Of a stretch of 64,000 nucleotides of DNA, positions 47,006 to 58,878 are shown piece after piece. How positions within the stretch are numbered: position 1 is the stretch's first letter; each line of letters begins with the position of its first letter. Made by a program: the position numbers and the translations under genes. This DNA comes from Carettochelys insculpta (Eukaryota > Chordata > Testudines > Carettochelyidae). The notes beneath the pieces were generated by a model that had not been told where the DNA came from, did no database searches, and worked only from the letters and a program-made list of their open reading frames with translations. The stretch spans positions 15,920,001 to 15,984,000 of the forward strand of contig NC_134152.1 of the NCBI RefSeq assembly GCF_033958435.1, in the 5' to 3' direction.

Positions 47006-47011
47006 GAGTAA

Positions 47012-49510
47012 CCCACATAGAATTTGTTTGTTGCCTCTGTGAAGGGCATCTCGGAGAATGCTGCTTCATCTGCAAGACCCCAAACCCAGGACTCTCAAAG
47101 ACAGAGCACAGCACTTAAAAGTCTCGCTAATGGAAGCAGCCTTGCGGCCAGACGTGTCTCCAGCAGGAGGTCAGAGCGGTGCATCTTTAGTGCAGAGCAC
47201 TCTGGCACTGTCGATGCCACCAGAGAGCTCTCAGTACTGGGACCAGACAGAGGCACCCAGCACTCCAAGACGACACAGTAGCCAGTCCCTGGTGCCTCGT
47301 AAGAAAAAGAGGCATGATTGGGGCCAGTCCCCAGAGAGGTTGAACCACTGGGAACCCTCTAAGGTGTCTGCCAGGTCGTGCCACGAATTGGGTCACGAAG
47401 TGCAGGCATTGGCGCCCAGGATGCCCTCAATGTCGGAGGCCTTCAGCATGGTGCAGGGCCTTTTACAAATCATGGTGCTCGTGCCAACACCGCGGCAGGA
47501 GACTGCATCACTGCCTGAGATGCAGGCGCCAGCACAAGTGCCTTCATTCACGGTGCCAACACCATTTCTGGTACTGGACCACCTCTAACAAGGCCAACCA
47601 CTGGTGCTGACCCTGCTTAGTCTGTCCTCCCATTTGGTGCAAGGGCAACGGCAAGAGACCGCACAAGCCCTGGGTCCCATGGCACCACCCTGGTCGTTGG
47701 CATCGGAATCAGTGTTGGAGTTTGACTCGTATTACTCCAGCTCAGTTAGGAGTGGGAGCATGAGGATGTAGCACCACAGCCAGCGCAGGCACTGGAGGCA
47801 ACGCTCTGTGGACAAGGGATGGCAGACATCCTCTCAAGGAGCACCTCAACGGCCTTTCTGGACCCTGTGGGCATTTCATGAAATGCATGGGCAAGCCATA
47901 AGACTCCTGTCCAGGGTGCCCAGCACTCCTCAGGTACTGCAGGTGGTACCTTTGGCATCACTGGGGGCGCCTCTGCCGGAGCAGTCACAAGGGCTGACTG
48001 TGTCGGAGGCCCTCTCCTTGGTGTCGGTGCTGACGACAGCACTGTCCCTGCCAGCACTGTCCCAACTCTGGGTGCTGCCCTCGCTGGTGCCAGTACCTTT
48101 GGCACTGTCATTGCTGGTGCCAGCAGGCTTGGTGCTGACCCAGGTGCCGAGTTACCAAGATGTGCCTCTGCCACAGCCTTCTCTTCTTCTGGGCACATTA
48201 CCCCAGATGCTGAACATGGCACCGTGGGTCCCAGTGCCAGGGACTCAAGTGGGGGACTTGGGCTTACTGCTCCTACTGGTAGGCATGGAGGGGGTAGGTG
48301 TATCTTCCTCATCCTCTCTGGACAAAGCCCTGGCTGGGTCCTGGGTATCCCTAGTCATGGAAGATGGCAGGGCGTACCAGTGACTGTTGTGCCAGGTGTA
48401 TCTTCCTCATCCTCTCTGAACAAAGCCCTGGCTGGGTCCTTGGCATTCCTAGTCACAGTGCCAGGTAGTCCAGCACATGCAGCTGATTTGCCAAAGTTGG
48501 CCAATCTTGGCCTCTTGGTCAATGAGGCAAAATTGATGTTGACCCCCACCCAGTCAATGAGTTCATCGGGGCCCTCCTGGATGCAGTGCAGGCGAGAGCC
48601 TTCTTGTCAGAAAGCAGGTTTCAGGCCATGACATCTCTTATGCACGAGGTGATCAGTATTTTGACCACGATGGCCAGAGCCTGCCTGAGGTTGTTGGGTC
48701 ACATTGTGGCATACACATTTGTAGGCCAGCACACCAAGCTGCGGATGCCCTGTCAGAGACAACATAGGTGTGTTGGTAACGGTACCACCACAGCTTCTAT
48801 CAACACTGCACTGGTGGCTGGACGCCCAATTGGTTTGCACGGGAGTTCCCTTCAGCCCCCTACAAACTTCTCTCTTACTGGTCACGGATGCCTCAGACCT
48901 GGGCTGGGAGTGCATTTGGGGCAGCATCAGACTCAGGCTTTGTGGTACAAGGAGGACACCCGGCTCCACGTAAATATTCAGCAACTCGGGACCCTCAGGC
49001 TCACTTCAAACATGTTCCAGGACAGTCTGAAGGTCATTGTGTGTCTGTGAGCACAGACAGTACCACAGCAATGTACTGGATAAACAAGCAAGTGGGTATA
49101 TGCTCCTCTCCCCTGTGTCACAAGGTCCTCAGGCTCTGGTAGTTCTGCATTCAACACCAAATTCTCCTGATGGCGCATTGTCTACCTGGGGCCTATAACT
49201 CCCTGGCAGACCATCTCAGTAGGTCCTTTATGGACCACACGTGGTCATTACATCCAGACATGCTGCATTTAATCTTCCAGAAGTGCAGGTGTCTCCCAGT
49301 GGACCTGTTTGCCTGGCATCTTAATGTGAAGTGCAGGATGTGTTGCTCTTACTGGAACCAGAGCTTGTGCTCCCGGGCAGATGTGTTCAGCATCTCCTGG
49401 TCAAGCCCTCTGCTTTACACTTTCCCTCTGGTGCCACTCATCCACAGGACCGTCCTCCAAAATTTGGTCAGACCAGGGATTGGTCATCCCCGTTCTCTAC
49501 ATATTTTCGC
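47012..49510 (+). mobile_element. Fourth DIRS copy, internally deleted and decayed
   Basis: Starts inside gag at the Cys cluster (FVCCLCEGHLGECCFICKT), then LMEAALRPDVSP, matching LLDKALQPDVPE of the intact copy. A Pro/Ser/Val-rich gag middle follows with a tandem duplication near 48297-48440. The RT core is missing. Homology resumes with the RT thumb (LANLGLLVNEAKLMLTPTQS), the LRLLGHIVAYTFVGQHTKLR block, RNase H (SVSTDSTTAMYWINKQVG, then HCLPGAYNSLADHLSRSF) and the methylase-like segment (VDLFAWHLNVKC). It ends around 49510 without a recombinase. Frames break repeatedly. Confidence 0.78.
48297..48440 (+). repeat. Tandem duplication of about 100 bp inside DIRS gag
   Basis: GTATCTTCCTCATCCTCTCT followed by the ACAAAGCCCTGGCTGGGTCC block occurs twice, starting near 48299 and 48399, with few differences. 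It is a local duplication in the low-complexity gag region of this copy. Confidence 0.75.
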
Positions 49511-49965
49511 AGAAAACAGAAGTGCCAGTGAGTTCAATGGGGTTTGCTCCAAAATTAAATGCACTCTGAAACCGTCCGTCTTAGCTTTTTTTTATAACTT
49601 GATTTAAAGAAATGGTTTTGGATTATTTAAACTACCATGATTAAATTCAGTTCCAGAATTATGAGATTGGTTTATGAATTGATGGGTGATCTGTAGCAGA
49701 CAATAACACGGAGAACAAAATGACTAACTTCGTATGCTCCCACCTATGTGTTGGAGGGGGGCAGCTGAGAGACCTGTGGAGACCTCAGTTTGAGTGGAAC
49801 CTGATGGAGGTCTTGTGCTGCCAGTATGAAAATGCCCATGGAATGTCTAGCTATTAAAGATGACGATTTCCTGACTCAGCAAGTGTTACACAGGTGGATT
49901 CTGTACTGGACCTTGTCTTAAAGAGAAAGAGGGGAACTGATCACAGAACTAAAATTAATGACAGC
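49511..49965. other. Non-coding DNA
   Basis: No gene recognised. Confidence 0.4.
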
Positions 49966-49967
49966 TT

Positions 49968-50485
49968 AGGTCAGGTGTAGCCCAGGTACAGCCCGTGGGC
50001 TACATCTGGCCTGCCTCATGGCAGGGAGCAGCAGTGCTTGAAGTAACAGTCTGCTTATTGTGCCTCTCTGTGCTGCAAGGAGGAGAGTACTTTGTGTGGT
50101 GTCCCATCCGTCAGCACAGTCTCAGTTCCTATTGGCTGGAAACTGGCTGGGGGCGGGGGCAGCGCAAAACAGCTTCCCTCTCAGACCTCACACCACTTCT
50201 GTGTGGCTTCTCCAGGCCAGAATCCTCTCCTACACCCATACTTCCTTCCAGACCTTGTACCGCAATATGTTGCACCAGGACAGAACCCCCTCCTTCACCT
50301 AAATTCCCTCTCCAACACCATATCCTATCCTGCACTCCAGTCCTCTACCTCAATCTCCCTTTTGCACCCAGCCTCCACCCCAGACCCCACACCCTCTCCA
50401 TAGAAAAGTGCAGCCCTTGATCACTTTCCAAAATTTTGGAGTGGGCCCTTCCATCAAAAATTATTGCCGACCCCTGAACTGTAAT
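49968..50485. repeat. Possible hAT-type non-autonomous transposon
   Basis: Begins with CAGGTGTAGCCCAGGTACAG followed by GGGCTACATCTGGCC. Ends ATTGCCGACCCCTGA, whose complement (TCAGGGGTCGGCAAT) is a typical hAT-like terminus. The C-rich interior creates spurious open frames on both strands. Confidence 0.45.
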
Positions 50486-50579
50486 GATATAAAATTAACA
50501 TGGCACACTTTAAATGAATTAAAAGCTGTCGAACAGGTCCCAAAATATAGTGGAAATGGGGAATTATTGAGTGGCTATG

Positions 50580-51860
50580 TTTAGTGGCATTCCATACAAA
50601 CCTATTCTTGGTCCCACTGTATTTTAATAATTTGATCAGTGACCTGGAAGAAAACAAAGTTTACAGCTGACGCAAATTGGCGGAGTGGTAAATGAAGAGG
50701 ACAGGTGACTGATAACAAAGTGGTTTGGGTCATTTAGCAAGCTGGATACATGCACACAGTTTCTGACTGACCAGTTGCTATTCTCAGGCAAAAAAATTCA
50801 AAACCAGAGTGGGGAGGTACCAAGGACTGGGGGGGTGTTCTGCAGCCTCCCGATGGAAGTGGACTCCTCAACCTCCTGGCTCGGGAGGGTTTGCCAAGAA
50901 CAGGGGCTCCACAGCTTCCCAGCAGAGGGGGCCAAGGAATGTGGCAGCCACCCCACGGAAGGGTCCCTGGCAGCAGGGTCTGCTGTGCTGGCTGACAGGG
51001 CAGCTGCCCCACAGAGGAGCTTCCCTAGAGCAGGAGCTGCTTCTCAGAGGTGTGAGATACCGGAGAACAAGGCAGCCACCTTGTAGAGGGGTTGCTGCCC
51101 CAAGACACTGGGTGCTGGGCAGTAGGAGACCCGCAAAATACAGAACTATTTGCTCGTTTTCTTCAAAAAGTCAGGATGTGAGGCAGCTTAAATAAAGGAC
51201 TGTCCCATTAAAAATGGGATGGATGGTTAGCCTACCCAACATCCTAATAAATTTGTTAGTTTTTAAAGTGCCATTGGAGTCCTTCTTCTTTTTATTATGC
51301 GTTTTGTTACAGTTAAATGTGCATGTGTAGAACCGTGAGTAAAGAATTAAGGCTGACGTGGTTACTATCCTTGGACACAGTGACTGAAGAAGAATTGGGT
51401 GTCATTGTGGATAATCAGTTGAACATGGCTGCAGTGTTGTGGGGAACTCAGTGTGATCTTTGGATGCATATATAGAATCTCATTTAGGAGAGAGTGATTA
51501 TTTTACCTCTGTATTCGGCATTGGTGAAACTGGAATACTGTATCCCATTCTATTGTCCACAATTCAAGAAGTCTGTTGATAAACTGGAGATGGTTCAAAG
51601 AAGAGCCCACGAGAGTAATTAAAAGGTTAGAAAAGCATACCTGCCTTATACTGATAAATAGCTAAATCTTGATAGCTTAACAAAGACAAGGTTAAGGCAA
51701 TAACTGATTATTTTATAAATACTTATATGGGCAACAAATATTTAATAAGGGCTTTTCAGTGCAGCAAAGATCAGTATAACACAGTCCAATGGTTGAAAGT
51801 CGAAGCTAGACAAATTCAGACCAGGAACAAGACATACATTTTTAAGTGTGGATAATTTTA
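50580..51860 (+). mobile_element. Old CR1-group LINE, split by an insertion
   Basis: Plus-sense CR1 remnants at 50580-50750 (sequence for SDLEEN...FTADANWRSG) and 51360-51860 (TEEELGVIVDNQLNMAAVL, then [20 protein letters not shown]) are separated by a GC-rich block at 50770-51200 and a PLE tail fragment at 51240-51300. The two halves are collinear with CR1 ORF2, so the middle is an insertion or replacement. Confidence 0.6.
51240..51300 (+). repeat. PLE 3' tail fragment
   Basis: Contains CTAATAAATTTGTTAGTTTTTAAAGTGCCATTGGAGTCC, the plus-sense version of the PLE tail seen at 45965, without the hammerhead-like core. Confidence 0.6.
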
Positions 51861-53385
51861 ACCCTATATTTATATGTCTGTGCTGTCCTGAGAGATTGTG
51901 TGTGAGAGGCTCTGTTTTGTATCTAATTCCTGCTGTAAATATTAAATTATAATTCAGGTGTTCGGTTCCTTTAAACTCCTGGTCATGTTGAGAATGGTAT
52001 GTATTGAAAGTCATCAGAATGTGTTAGCTCCACTGTCACTTGGAGTTCTTGCTGTAATGATTCTTATTCAGAAAGTAATATTGTATCCCTGGCGCGCACA
52101 GCAGCGGAATTTGTGTAAAATTCTCATTTGCATTTTAATTCAGAGGACATACTCATCATTGATGATCCATTGGCACTCCAAGTGGTCCTTTGAGTTTGTA
52201 CATCAAAGACACTTATTAGGAGTACAGCAGCTGAATCAGTTTTTTCCCCCCAGCCTTAAACATTGCAACATGATAGGCACCATACATACTGCTAGCTATT
52301 GAAAAACAAGAGTTGGACAAAATAGCGAAAGACTTGATTTTGGAGATAGTCTGCTGCTATCTTCCTCCTACTGCTAATATTTGCAAGCCACACAGTGTCT
52401 TTGAGAAATATCCTGAATACCATTTGTCTACAAAGAATGTGTTTATCACTGAGGTGTCTGGGCAGGCTGTAAATCTATTTGCTGTAGAAATGTGGCATCT
52501 TTGTCCAAAGTTCTCTGTATGAAATGAGGTGAGTTGAATGTGTGTTAGTTGTGCAACTAGTACAACTATGATCCTGTCTTCTGAAAATGTTGCAACAGCT
52601 GCACATACTCTCCTGATCACTAGTCTGCTTCATTACCGTTCTGTTTGACTGGGGCTTACAAAAGCACTGCTTGAATGTTTGATGCTTTTTCAGAAGGCAA
52701 TAGCAGTTTTTTTCAGGTTTTTTTGGGTGTCTGTGCAGGTACACTAGCTGCCCTTTAATAATCTCATTGCTATATCTCAGTTTTACAGGCAGTTATGTTT
52801 TTGTTGCTGTGCACCTTTGTATGGTGGAGTTGCTCCTCCCTTACTTCTATTTCGTACCGTTTGTAAGGAGCACTTACAAGTTGTTTTTTAACATGGTTAT
52901 GGAGCAGCCTCTCTTGGATTCATTCTTCTTCGTGTGTGTGTGGGGGGGCGTGGTTTAGAAATTCTGTATGATGCACTGATCCCTTAGTTGCAGGCAGTGT
53001 TCCCTGTAAGATGAGTGCTTGGGAGACCACCCAGCGAGATTCAGGTGCTGTCCAGCTTATCAGCAGAGCACCCACAGCTATCCACAGTGGACAGCATGTG
53101 TTTCTGTGGATGGGCCACATGCATCCATGCCTTGGTGTACGTAACAAAATTTATTCCACCCCATGGACAGAACAACTTAGAGGGACCCAAAATATTTTTT
53201 CTGTGTTTTAGTTAATTGTCTTGAACAAGAATTTAACAAAAATTACAAATGGTACATAAGACTTTAACATGAGAAGGCTCTACTTGGTCAATGATCCACA
53301 TAACCCAGTATCATGTTTTTGGACAGTGGCCTGCATGTGGTTTCTCAAAGGCAATGAACAGAACTGGGAAATTTCAAGTGATCCC
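51861..53385. other. Intronic DNA, no gene recognised
   Basis: No supported exon. A short GT/G-rich run occurs near 52931-52951. The region around 52990-53180 has words of a possible worn transposon end that I could not classify. Confidence 0.35.
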
Positions 53386-53389
53386 CAGC

Positions 53390-54345
53390 ATCAGTCATCC
53401 AGTTCAGCTTCTGGTAGACGGATTTAGGGACACCCAGAACATTTTAGTTATTGATGGACCCATCTTCCATAAATGTGTCTAAATTTTAATCCTATTATAC
53501 TTTTGTCCTTCATGGCATCTCCTTGCAACAAGTTCCACAGATTGACACTGTGTTGTATGAAGTAGTACTTCCTTATGTTTTTTAAAACCTGCTGCCTATT
53601 AATTTAATTGGGTTGACACCTGGTTCTTCTATTATGAAAAAAAGTCAAAAATGCTTTTCTATTTACTTTCTCCATATCGTTCATGATTTTTAGGTCTCTA
53701 TCGTGTTTTCCCTCCCTGACCTTAATAATCATTTTTCTAAGAATGTTCTTTTTAGTATCTCCTAGTATGGAAACTTGTCTCATCACTTTTTTTTCCCTTT
53801 TCTGTACTTTTCCCAGTTCTGATTTCATCTCTTTTTTTAACATGAGACCAGAACTGTACACCGTATTGAGGATATGGAAACACCATGTATTTATAAATTT
53901 GCATTCTGATATTTTCTGCCATCCCTTTCCTAATGATTCCTGACATTGTTAGCTTTGTTGACTGCCGTTATACACTGAGCAGATGTTTTCAGAGAGCTAT
54001 CCATACTGACCCCAAGATCTCTCTTCAGTGGTAACAGAAAATTTAGAACTCATCTTTTGTGTAAGTAGCTGGAGTGATAATTTTCCAGTGTGCACTACTT
54101 TGCATTCATCTCCTTGTTTTGTTGGATTTCATTGAAATACTTCAGAGTCAGCTCTGTTCTAACTATTTGGGTAATTTAGTATCTGCAAACTTTTCCACCT
54201 AATACTTTATCATTTCCAGACCATTTATGCATATCTTGAACAGCGCATGTCCCACTACAGGTTCTTGGAAGTAGGATAGTACCACTGATATTTTTTTCCT
54301 TATAATTTCACTACTATATCTACAAGCTGTTCTAATGAAATTAGA
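53390..54345 (-). mobile_element. Old CR1-group LINE, antisense, decayed
   Basis: Similar organisation to 22270-23810. The plus strand shows the eroded antisense 3' region (TTCATGATTTTTAGGTCTCT, then the segment for SGIIRKGMAENI...YPQYGVQFWSHVKKRDEIRT on the minus strand, 53946-53752). No intact domain remains. Confidence 0.6.
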
Positions 54346-54459
54346 TCAAATTTGTGAAACACTGTATGAAAGTATAAAGTCCCTCCAGTATTTAAATATC
54401 ACTTGATGTTTGCTAGGATCATTACTTTGTAACCTTATTTCATTTTCACCCATCTTCCA

Positions 54460-55670
54460 TCTTGTCTTGTTTTTAGTTTTTGTGAGCACCCAAGCGATCG
54501 AGGCAGGTTCTGTTAGGATTCCCATTAGGAAGTCCTTGCTTCTGACTTGCTAAATCCAGCTGCAAGAGCTCTCTCTGAAGTATAATGCCTTTGCACAATA
54601 CAAGAGTAAGGGTGGGTTCTTTTGCAGGGCTCACTGCTATTATTCTCTGTCCATCAAGGTGCTGCTGGCAGCTGGTCATCCAGGTAGGCTCACTTCATAG
54701 ATTGGTTCCATTGTACACACTCCCACATTCACACTTTTCTCATTCGTACTAAGGAAAGTCACTTTAGAGAAAGCAATTTCTTTTACAGAGAAACAGCCAG
54801 GACTACTTAGTCTTATGGGATCTATAAACAATTTCTTGCTATTATAATACTTAGTACACACCTAGCAGCTGCTACAAAACAAAGCTTACAGAAAGTTACA
54901 AGATTTCATCTGCATTGTACTGGAATGAGTGGAAGCTTTACAACAGAAACCTTACCAATTTCACACCTATGAAAAATGTCTCACAGACTGAAATAAGCCC
55001 TTTCCTGCGATATCTGATGTCTGCTTTTTCCTCGCATCACCCCATCAAAGGGGGATTCCTAGGACAACTGGGCAGGGGAAGGATGGGATTTGTCTTTCAC
55101 TGCAAACTGCTCTAGTGGTGGGAGGGAGGGACCAGAGCAGACCCACCACCAGGTTCCTCCCCTTCTACAGGTATTGTCTGGGACTGAGCAACAGCCTGAA
55201 GTTCCTGCAGCTGGAGGATACTTGTGGGATAGTCCCCTCCCAAGTCGCTTAGGACTAGCTGTGAAGAGTCCCTGTCTAGGATGCTCCCTGCAGCACAGGG
55301 GAGATCAGACTCACTTCTGCCACCTGGGACCTCCTGCAGTTTCAGGATGCTATTTAGTTGTTGCCTTCAGAGTCAAACTCTGAAGGCAAAACAGAAGTGA
55401 GGGTGGCAATACCATGACCTCCCTTCAACGGGTTTGCTGTCCCTCCCACGCACCCCTCCGCACACAGCCTCCTTTTGGGTCAGGATCCCACAGTTACAAC
55501 ACTGTGAAATATCAGGTTTAAAGAGCTGAAAATTGGAAATTTGCCAATTTTCATATCCTATGTCTGTGAAATTGGCCATAATGAACTGCGAATTTGGTAG
55601 GGCCCTACATAGGTGGCAGTCTGCGAATTTGGATTGGTGGTGCATGCCAGGTCTGCTGCTCTTCTTAAAC
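54460..55670. repeat. Unclassified repeat-like block
   Basis: The sequence differs in composition from its surroundings. It ends with TTGGCCATAATGAACTGCGAATTTGGTAGGG-type words, which I associate with interspersed reptile repeats. No termini or coding domain were established. Confidence 0.25.
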
Positions 55671-55976
55671 CCATAAATACGCCCCCAGAAAAAGAAAACA
55701 GTTGAGGATGAAACTTAAACTCAGTAATTTATCCATCATCAAAGCCTGATTTGTTCGTAAATTGTACATTTCATTGTTCTTGTGTACTTAGTATTTACTG
55801 CTAAATATAATGATATAAATGTTGATGTTTTTTTCCTGTGAGGATTTGAGCATTACTAATTTACCCTGAATTGCAAGTATTATTTTACAATTTGTTCTAT
55901 TTTAAGTTTGCTTAGTCCGCTTAAATATTTTGAGATGGTATTTTTTAATGTTGTAAATATCTTTCTCTTCTTTCAG

Positions 55977-56029
55977 GAAGCATCACAAGTGGCTCCACAG
56001 AACTCTTTGAAGTTCCTGACACATGGTAG
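55977..56029 (+). CDS. Terminal coding exon of the unidentified host gene
   Basis: Follows TCTTCTTTCAG. The first two bases complete a glycine codon with the last base of the exon at 39393 (phase 1). The frame then reads SITSGSTELFEVPDTW and stops with TAG at 56027-56029. The short, acidic and hydrophobic C-terminus follows the basic cluster of the preceding exon. Agreement of phase across both introns supports these three exons as one transcript. The rest of the protein lies upstream of 20380, possibly outside the window. Confidence 0.75.
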
Positions 56030-56043
56030 CCAACATCTGTATT

Positions 56044-56120
56044 AATAAAAAGTGAAGCTGATTCAAGCAATTGTAAGAGTATACCACTTGGAAGCCATAC
56101 TTTATTTAAATAAAAATAAA
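56044..56120 (+). terminator. Proximal poly(A) signals
   Basis: AATAAA at 56044-56049, 56109-56114 and 56115-56120, shortly after the stop codon, followed by a GTGTG-containing stretch (AGTGGTGTG at 56122-56130) that could act as the downstream element. Confidence 0.5.
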
Positions 56121-56837
56121 AAGTGGTGTGAAAAAAGAAGTATGTCTCCTGAAAATCAGTTTAATTTTTTAAACGGTCTATTGAACAATCACTGTCAACT
56201 TTACTCATGTATTAATTAGATTACAATTCTGTCTTGATTCTGTGAAATCTTTGCTGTTGTAAACAATGTTAGAGTTAAGAAACAAGACTAAATGTGTTTT
56301 GCTTTCCTGTTCTGGCATGTTGCTATGAAATGTACAAAAAGAATCAGCACTATTACAAATTTCCTATGTTTGAGGAGACTTATCACACAAGTATTCTCAT
56401 TTTCAAATGTTCAGGCAATATCAGTGTGCTATCAGCAGCCCTAAAGAGATAAACTTCACTGTTGGTTACTGCTTTCTACAAGTTACCCTGCAAACCTGAA
56501 AGTGTTGTCCTTTTTCCATAGTAGGAAGACTTCAGCCAATTTCTGTCTGGAAACTAATCCAAGAACTATGCTATCCTTTTGTCCTCTTGGAAAAATTTAA
56601 CTTATACTTCCTTAAAAAAAAAAAAAAAAAAAAGTGTGGGGAGGTGATTTCCTTTAAGTCTTGATCTGGTTTTCCATGGTTTGTGTTTTATGTAAAAATG
56701 TTTTTGGAATCTGTGACAAACCTGCAAACTGCACCTGCCCTTTATTCATTTAAAAAAATCAGCTTTGGTAGATTTCAGAAACTTTAATATTTAAAATTTT
56801 TGTATCATGGAAATTAAAACAGAAAGTATTTCCATAA

Positions 56838-56849
56838 AATAAAAATAAA
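56838..56849 (+). terminator. Distal poly(A) signals
   Basis: Two adjacent AATAAA hexamers at 56838-56843 and 56844-56849, followed by T/G-rich sequence (GTGTCTATTTTT) from 56870. Confidence 0.5.
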
Positions 56850-57009
56850 AAACTTTCTTAGGACCGGAAGTGTCTATTTTTCACATCATTTATTTGACTT
56901 TTCTCTTGTTTTTCCATTCATATATGGTTAGTAGATATTATGGTACAAACCTTGATTTATAAATCTGTTTCCAGCACATCATGCTAGCAAATGGAATAGC
57001 TATCAGTTT

Positions 57010-57390
57010 TGGGTTTTATTTATTTATTTATTTATTTATGGTGCTGACGATGTGCCGACCTACTCCGGGTCCCGTGGGTGCACGTGGGGTGTGATACAGC
57101 GGGGGGAGTCGGGTGGCCCAGGACCAACCACCCCACCTTTATAGCAGTCTGATATAGTGTAGCAGCAATATGTGATTCAGTGTATCCACTTTAAAACCTA
57201 GGTTTCCACAGTATTATGAGTACCAGGAACAATACCACTCCGATTGTGAACACCACAATGCCCTGTGGCTGTTCTAAGTCCCAATAATTCTCTATACAGA
57301 CCCAGCTAGACCAGCTAGTGGTATTTACCAATAGTGATTTATTCATTTATTTGTAACTACAATTACTTAACACTTGTTATATATATATAT

Positions 57391-57426
<36 letters not shown>

Positions 57427-58110
57427 TTATTTATTTGGCATAAGCTAAATACTAGGTTACATATAACTATATATAATTACATGTGACTTACCAATAACAT
57501 CCAATGCTCCCACATTTCACCAATAACTACGTTACAGCGGCCCTTTAAGTCAGAGATACGGCTTGGTTGGGACCTTTCGTGGTGGTGACGTCCGGGTGAT
57601 CAGGCCGGGGTCTGCTGTCTGGACTGGAAGTTGCTAGCCTCCGCCTTGTGTCCAGGAGCCCACCCCCTTATTCCTGCTAAATCACCTTTTATACTGTTTC
57701 TTACTTGGGGGTTTGATACCTGGCCAATTAAAGCGTTTGTTACCTAATTTGGGCTTTCTATCCTCCCGGCCTGTTAGAACGTGTTACAAGATTTCCTCTG
57801 TCCTTGGTCTTTTTCTGAACCTCCCCTGAGACCCTCTGATGTTGTACAACCAAGATGTTCTCTTTGGGGGGGCTTCCAGCTACTAGCCCCAGCTGTTCTC
57901 TTTGGGGGCTTACTATCTGCTTGTCAGGATGTTCTCTTTGGGGACTCTCCAACTACTTGTCAACTTTCTGATTTCTTTCTCCTGGCCTGACTTCAGACCT
58001 TCCCGCCGTTGTATGATAGCATTCCAAGATGGAGTGTATGGTCATTCTGCCTTGCGAGTGAGGCCCGGCCACCAGGTGCTCGTGCTCCCACAGGTGCTTG
58101 AACCCTTCCT
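57010..58110 (-). repeat. Unclassified, possibly LTR-derived block with microsatellites
   Basis: Contains a (TTTA)n run at 57017-57039 and an AT plus (GATA)n microsatellite at 57380-57426. A distinct moderately GC-rich block follows, with three degenerate copies of a unit containing GATGTTCTCTTTGGGG (near 57851, 57893 and 57929). The minus strand has AATAAA signals (near 57345). An antisense LTR is possible; no termini were defined. Confidence 0.3.
57380..57426. repeat. (AT)n(GATA)n microsatellite
   Basis: An AT dinucleotide run followed by about nine GATA units. Confidence 0.92.
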
Positions 58111-58878
58111 ATTTAAATACAATACAAGAAAATCCATTGGAAGTGCCAGGGTGAAAAAAAAAAAAAAAACAACTTCCCGCCCTTTATTGTTCTTTAATGA
58201 TCTGTAGCAACTGCCTCAAGGTCTTAAATGCAATTTTTTTTATTTTCCTCTGTGCCTTTGTTGTGAAATACTAGATCCTGATTTACTGAAGGCAGCATGG
58301 TCATCTGACAGTCCAAAAATGGGTTGGTTTATATGGGAAAAACAAATTTTGATTTTAGTACTAATTTTTGCTTGACATTGTCTACTCCACTGCTTTGTCC
58401 ATTGAGGAGGAGAATGTATGACTGCAGTGCAGGTGATGATGGTAATGAGTCTGAATGAACTCTGTTGCTGTTGGGGCTCCCCAGGATCTTCAGTACCACG
58501 ATGTCCGAAGTAAAACTTAATGGTTACATCTACATTAGAGTGCTACTTCGAAGTAGAGCCTTCTAAAGTAGGACATTGAAAAACACTACTTCGACATGTA
58601 GCTTCTATACACGTGCCGGAGCTGGCACCGTTGACATGCAACCTCAAAATAGCAACGCAGTACGTCAAAAGGGGCTGCCCCAGACATGGAAAGGGAACAT
58701 CCACATATACAGGCAGACTCTTCTGAAAGCTGGGGCCAGGAAAGGCTGTGGATGGGGTCACAAGGCAGACAAGCCCTTCCGGGGCTGCAGCAAGCCACAC
58801 ACTTAAAGGGCCCCTTCCAAACACACTCGGCCTGCACAGCATGAGACCAGCAGAGTTGCCACAAGCCTTGCAGACACA

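Larger units (their letters stand above)
45965..47011 (-). mobile_element. Penelope-like element, 5'-truncated 3' half
   Basis: Contains a 275-codon endonuclease-bearing frame (47005-46178, minus) followed by a 3' region of about 200 bp. That region has a hammerhead-like core at 46048-46022 and the tail AATAAACTATTTTGCTAGTC, then TTTAAAGTGCTACTTGACTG. The same tail and core occur in the short dispersed fragments at 14943, 17288, 17812 and 19850, which identifies those as pieces of this PLE type. The RT domain is missing, so the copy is 5'-truncated, abutting a DIRS gag fragment at 47012. Confidence 0.82.
56030..56870 (+). other. 3' UTR of the host gene
   Basis: AT-rich sequence after the stop, with AATAAA at 56044, 56109, 56115, 56838 and 56844. 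Alternative polyadenylation is possible: a short UTR of about 90-110 nt or a long one of about 840 nt. A 20-nt A-run at 56613-56632 lies inside. Confidence 0.6.

Noticed and set aside
47746..48383. Long open frames on both strands (188 and 191 codons)
   Set aside because: They lie in the low-complexity Pro/Ser/Val region of a decayed DIRS gag; the codon composition is repetitive and neither frame aligns to the intact protein.
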